From Trichobilharzia regenti (lineage: Eukaryota > Platyhelminthes > Trematoda > Strigeidida > Schistosomatidae), in the NCBI GenBank assembly GCA_944472135.2, contig OX235270.1, positions 70,069,168 through 70,133,167 of the forward strand: 64,000 nt of DNA. The letters run 5' to 3'. The notes beneath the pieces were generated by a model that saw only the letters and a program-made list of their open reading frames with translations, was not told the origin of the DNA and made no database searches. The translations under genes and the position numbers were made by a program. Numbering within the stretch: the first letter of the stretch is position 1; the number at the start of each line of letters is the position of its first letter. Below are positions 61,164-64,000 of this stretch, piece by piece.

Positions 61164-64000
61164 TCACAAGGAGTGGATGCATCTGCGCCACTGAGAACGA
61201 TTTTGAGCCATGTCACCAATTGTTTCCAACCATAGATTTTTACCGTCCCGAGGACCCCAGCCTGGAAGTCTACACCTTCCTACGTGGCTTAGACCAACTG
61301 TTGTGGATTTCATTGACTGATGCCAAGTTTTTGTTTGACCGCCGCTAGCTTTTTTCCAGCCTGACCCTATATCCGCTAACATTGCTCGTCGAGGGAGGCG
61401 ATGGCTTGGCATACGTAACACATGTCCTAACCATCTCAGTCTTTGTAGCTTCACGACTTCGTCGATTGATTTCCCCTGTTTACCTAGAACTCTACGCCTA
61501 ACCTCCATGTTGCTCACCTTATTATGCCACTTTACACGGGAAATAGAACGCAGGCACCTATGATCAAAGACAGCTAGTCTTTTCATGTCTTCCACTCTCA
61601 GTGGCCAGGTCTCACAACCATAAAGGAGGACGGAGCGGACTGATGAGCAGTACACCCGCCCTTTGGTCGATAGTCGAACATCTCGTCTACGCCAGAGTCG
61701 GCGTAAACTAACAAATGCGAAACGAGCCCCTTGTATTCGTGCTGAGATTTCGTCAGAGATCAGCCCGTTGGGGCTGATGGTACTTCCCAAATAAGTGAAG
61801 CGGTCAACGTGCTCTACCACTTCACTTCCTATTTTTAAACTAGGCGTCGATGTAGTCCAGTCCTGTAACATCATCTTGCATTTGGCGGGAGCGAATCGCA
61901 TGCCAAACATTCGTAGATTGCGGCTCAAGGTGTTTAGAAGACTCTGCATTTCGTCAGCGTCTTCGCCTAGAAGGACTATATCGTCTGCATATTCCAAGTC
62001 AACGAGATTATTCCCCGGTAGCAAGTCAATCCCTGAGTCGCTGAAGTCACCTAGGGTTAAGTCCATTAACACATCTATGATGAAGTTGAATAGAAAAGGA
62101 GATAATGGGCATCCTTGACGGACACCACTGGTCGTCATCAGTTCAGATGACAGCTCGCCGTAAGCCCTCACCTGGCTGTATGAGTACGAGTAGAGTGCCT
62201 TAATCAGTGCAATATATTTTCTTGGAATTCCCTTTACAGCCAAGCATCTCCAGAGAACTTCCCGATCGACAGAGTCGAATGCTGCCTTTAGGTCAAGAAA
62301 TATAATGACTGTTGGACGCCGGTAGGAATGCCTATGTTCTAGAATCTGTCGGAGGGTGAAGATATGATCAATACACCCTCTTCCTGGTCTAAAGCCTGCC
62401 TGGCTCTCTCGTGTTTGTGCTTCCCGAGCACCACTCAGTCTACGCATGATTATTGAGCCTAAGACTTTAGATACTATATTAGTCAAGCTAATCCCTCTGT
62501 GATTATCACAGGAAGACTTGTCTCCCTTCTTGTATATGGGGATAATCAGTGACTTACACCAACCCGATGGGACTTCTTCTGATTCCCAGACGCTGCCTAG
62601 TACCTCAGTTAATCCGGACAGTAAGCTGTCTCCACCGTACTTAAATACCTCTGGAGTCATTCCATCAGGTCCCGCTGCTTTGCCTAGTTTCAGATTGGTG
62701 ACAGCTTTAGTAACCTCAGTTAGTGACGGAGGACCTGTGTCTATATCCCATTCAGGGAGGTGTTGGATGCTCGGAAGGTTGAGCGTGGCTGTGGGCAAAT
62801 TAAACTGCTCCTCATAATGCTCTTTCCAACGATCCAGTCGTCTATCCTGGGAGCTAATTATAGTGCCATTTTTTTCCGAGATTGTCTCACTAATGATTTG
62901 TCTTCTCCCACCCGTTTCCCTGATGAGTCCAAAGAGTTGCCTGGTGTTGCCTATCCTCGAAGCTTTCTCCATCTCTTTGGCTTTTGTCGCCCACCACTGT
63001 TCACGGTCCTTGCGGAGACTTTTCGTAAGTTTCCTCTTGTGCAGCTTTCGCTCCTCATTGAATTCGGAGCTCGCCGGAATAAGTCTTCTAGCATCTATCA
63101 GTTCGGATGAGGCGGTGGAGATCCAGTGGTTTTTACTCACCTTTGGGTTTACCTTATTCACAGCTTTTACAGCTGTATCTATGGCTGCCTGGATATTTTT
63201 CCAAGCTTCTTCAGGGTGAGCACAGCTGTCGAACACAGATATGTGTTTAGCTAGTTCTTCCTCAAATACGGATTTAGTTTCCTGATCGAGCTGGGGACGT
63301 GATGGTTTTACCGCCAGCTGTTTCCTACGTCCGTTCAGTCGTAAGCACACCCGAGCGCGGACCAGTGCATGGTCGGTATCTACGCACGTGTTCCAGAAGG
63401 AGCGACAATCTCCTACCGACCCACGCCAACGATAGCTTATTGCTATGTGGTCTATTTGTGTCCAGCGTTGGTTTGATGAAGGGGGTCTCCAAGTCAAACA
63501 GTGTCTCTCCTTGTGTTTAAAGTTAGTGCTTACAAGAAACAAATGATTATCAGAGCAGAACTGTAGGAGACGGTCACCGTTGTCGGTTCGCTGGCACGGA
63601 GCTCCATAGGTGCCACCGACATCCTTCTCAGATTGACACAATTTCCCTACTTGAGCGTTAAAGTCACCAGCTAGAACGACTATGTCTGAGCGTTTAGCCT
63701 TTCGCACCAAACTAGACAGCTTTTGGTAGAACTCATCCTTCGTTTCATCTGAACTGCAGTCAGTGGGGGCGTAGGCGGAGATTACGAAAAGGCATCGGCG
63801 AGTAGTGCAGTCCTTCCTCCTTCTTACTGATCCGTTCAGGCGGACAGCACACATTCGGCTATCTACCGGGATCCAGTCAAGCAATGTCTTTTCTGCCCTA
63901 GTACTCAAAGCTATCCCTACGCCAGCTAATCCTCGTGAACTAGCTGTGGCATCTCCTGACACCCTCAAGGTGAATTTTGCAGATTCAACCTGTTGGCCAG
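61164..64000 (-). CDS. RTE-B endonuclease/reverse transcriptase, long intact ORF (partial at window end)
   Basis: A single frame stays open from the window edge to a stop at 61164, at least 944 codons. N-terminal endonuclease/exonuclease/phosphatase-type domain: GLAGVGIAL, then VVLAGDFNAQVGK (catalytic DxN) and DTDHALVRAR (catalytic DH). Reverse transcriptase: KAAGPDGMTPEVFK, IPIYKKGDKSSCDNHRGISL, VIIFLDLKAAFDSVDREVLW, SGVRQGCPLSPFLFNFI and LEYADDIVLL with the YADD box. The C-terminal region has LLYGCETW and [18 protein letters not shown], typical of RTE-type elements. It would nick target DNA and prime reverse transcription in the nucleus. All catalytic motifs look intact, so this copy may be active. 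The true start lies outside the window. Confidence 0.92.
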   Translation of the reverse strand, partial: GQQVESAKFTLRVSGDATASSRGLAGVGIALSTRAEKTLLDWIPVDSRMCAVRLNGSVRRRKDCTTRRCLFVISAYAPTDCSSDETKDEFYQKLSSLVRKAKRSDIVVLAGDFNAQVGKLCQSEKDVGGTYGAPCQRTDNGDRLLQFCSDNHLFLVSTNFKHKERHCLTWRPPSSNQRWTQIDHIAISYRWRGSVGDCRSFWNTCVDTDHALVRARVCLRLNGRRKQLAVKPSRPQLDQETKSVFEEELAKHISVFDSCAHPEEAWKNIQAAIDTAVKAVNKVNPKVSKNHWISTASSELIDARRLIPASSEFNEERKLHKRKLTKSLRKDREQWWATKAKEMEKASRIGNTRQLFGLIRETGGRRQIISETISEKNGTIISSQDRRLDRWKEHYEEQFNLPTATLNLPSIQHLPEWDIDTGPPSLTEVTKAVTNLKLGKAAGPDGMTPEVFKYGGDSLLSGLTEVLGSVWESEEVPSGWCKSLIIPIYKKGDKSSCDNHRGISLTNIVSKVLGSIIMRRLSGAREAQTRESQAGFRPGRGCIDHIFTLRQILEHRHSYRRPTVIIFLDLKAAFDSVDREVLWRCLAVKGIPRKYIALIKALYSYSYSQVRAYGELSSELMTTSGVRQGCPLSPFLFNFIIDVLMDLTLGDFSDSGIDLLPGNNLVDLEYADDIVLLGEDADEMQSLLNTLSRNLRMFGMRFAPAKCKMMLQDWTTSTPSLKIGSEVVEHVDRFTYLGSTISPNGLISDEISARIQGARFAFVSLRRLWRRRDVRLSTKGRVYCSSVRSVLLYGCETWPLRVEDMKRLAVFDHRCLRSISRVKWHNKVSNMEVRRRVLGKQGKSIDEVVKLQRLRWLGHVLRMPSHRLPRRAMLADIGSGWKKASGGQTKTWHQSMKSTTVGLSHVGRCRLPGWGPRDGKNLWLETIGDMAQNRSQWRRCIHSL

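Noticed and set aside
61795..63520. Plus-strand ORFs of 73-118 codons
   Set aside because: Antisense shadows of the RTE-B ORF, which has clear domain motifs on the minus strand.

Overview
This window looks like AT-rich genomic DNA from a parasitic flatworm, most likely a schistosomatid trematode. The evidence is long introns with GT/AG sites, RTE-like, CR1-like and Penelope-like retroelements, and a short tRNA-headed element carrying the minimal schistosome-type hammerhead ribozyme. The organism call is inference; no search was possible. No bacterial features, CRISPR arrays, rRNA or stand-alone functional tRNA genes were seen. Where this answer says 'RTE-A' or 'RTE-B', these are working names for two non-LTR families distinguished here.

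One host gene dominates. On the minus strand, 14 coding exons between 47882 and 1901 chain together with matching splice phases, giving about 640 codons of a large helical (HEAT/ARM-like) protein. I could not name it. Neither its start nor its stop is visible with confidence. Its introns (up to 10.6 kb) hold almost all of the repeats in the left three quarters of the window.

Region by region: 1-2.1 kb holds the last visible exon and unassigned sequence. 2.58-5.8 kb is a near full-length but frameshifted RTE-A. 7.25-7.6 kb has a fold-back element and a tRNA-like head. 10.2, 12.3, 17.3, 23.1 and 34.1 kb carry copies of the hammerhead SINE. 11.7, 14.3, 17.7, 26.6 and 30.4 kb hold RTE-A fragments, the last with an RTE-B copy nested inside it. 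18.6 kb is a long hairpin. 19.45 kb is a young tRNA-derived SINE whose tail resembles the RTE-A 3' end. 25.2 kb is a gypsy RNase H relic. 40.8-41.9 kb is a Penelope-like relic. 48.2-49.8 kb is a 5'-truncated CR1-type LINE.

The right end, beyond 50 kb, is mostly accessory. It has a 250-bp inverted repeat pair (53.9 and 57.0 kb), three solo LTRs of one family (57.3, 58.2 and 59.4 kb), each with its own 5-bp target duplication and one of them inside a LINE, and at 61.2-64.0 kb a long uninterrupted RTE-B endonuclease/reverse transcriptase ORF that runs off the window.

No pathway is assembled here. The main story is a long-intron gene colonised by several retroelement lineages, with nested insertions that allow relative dating and with short elements (SINEs, solo LTRs, fold-backs) that depend on enzymes supplied by others.
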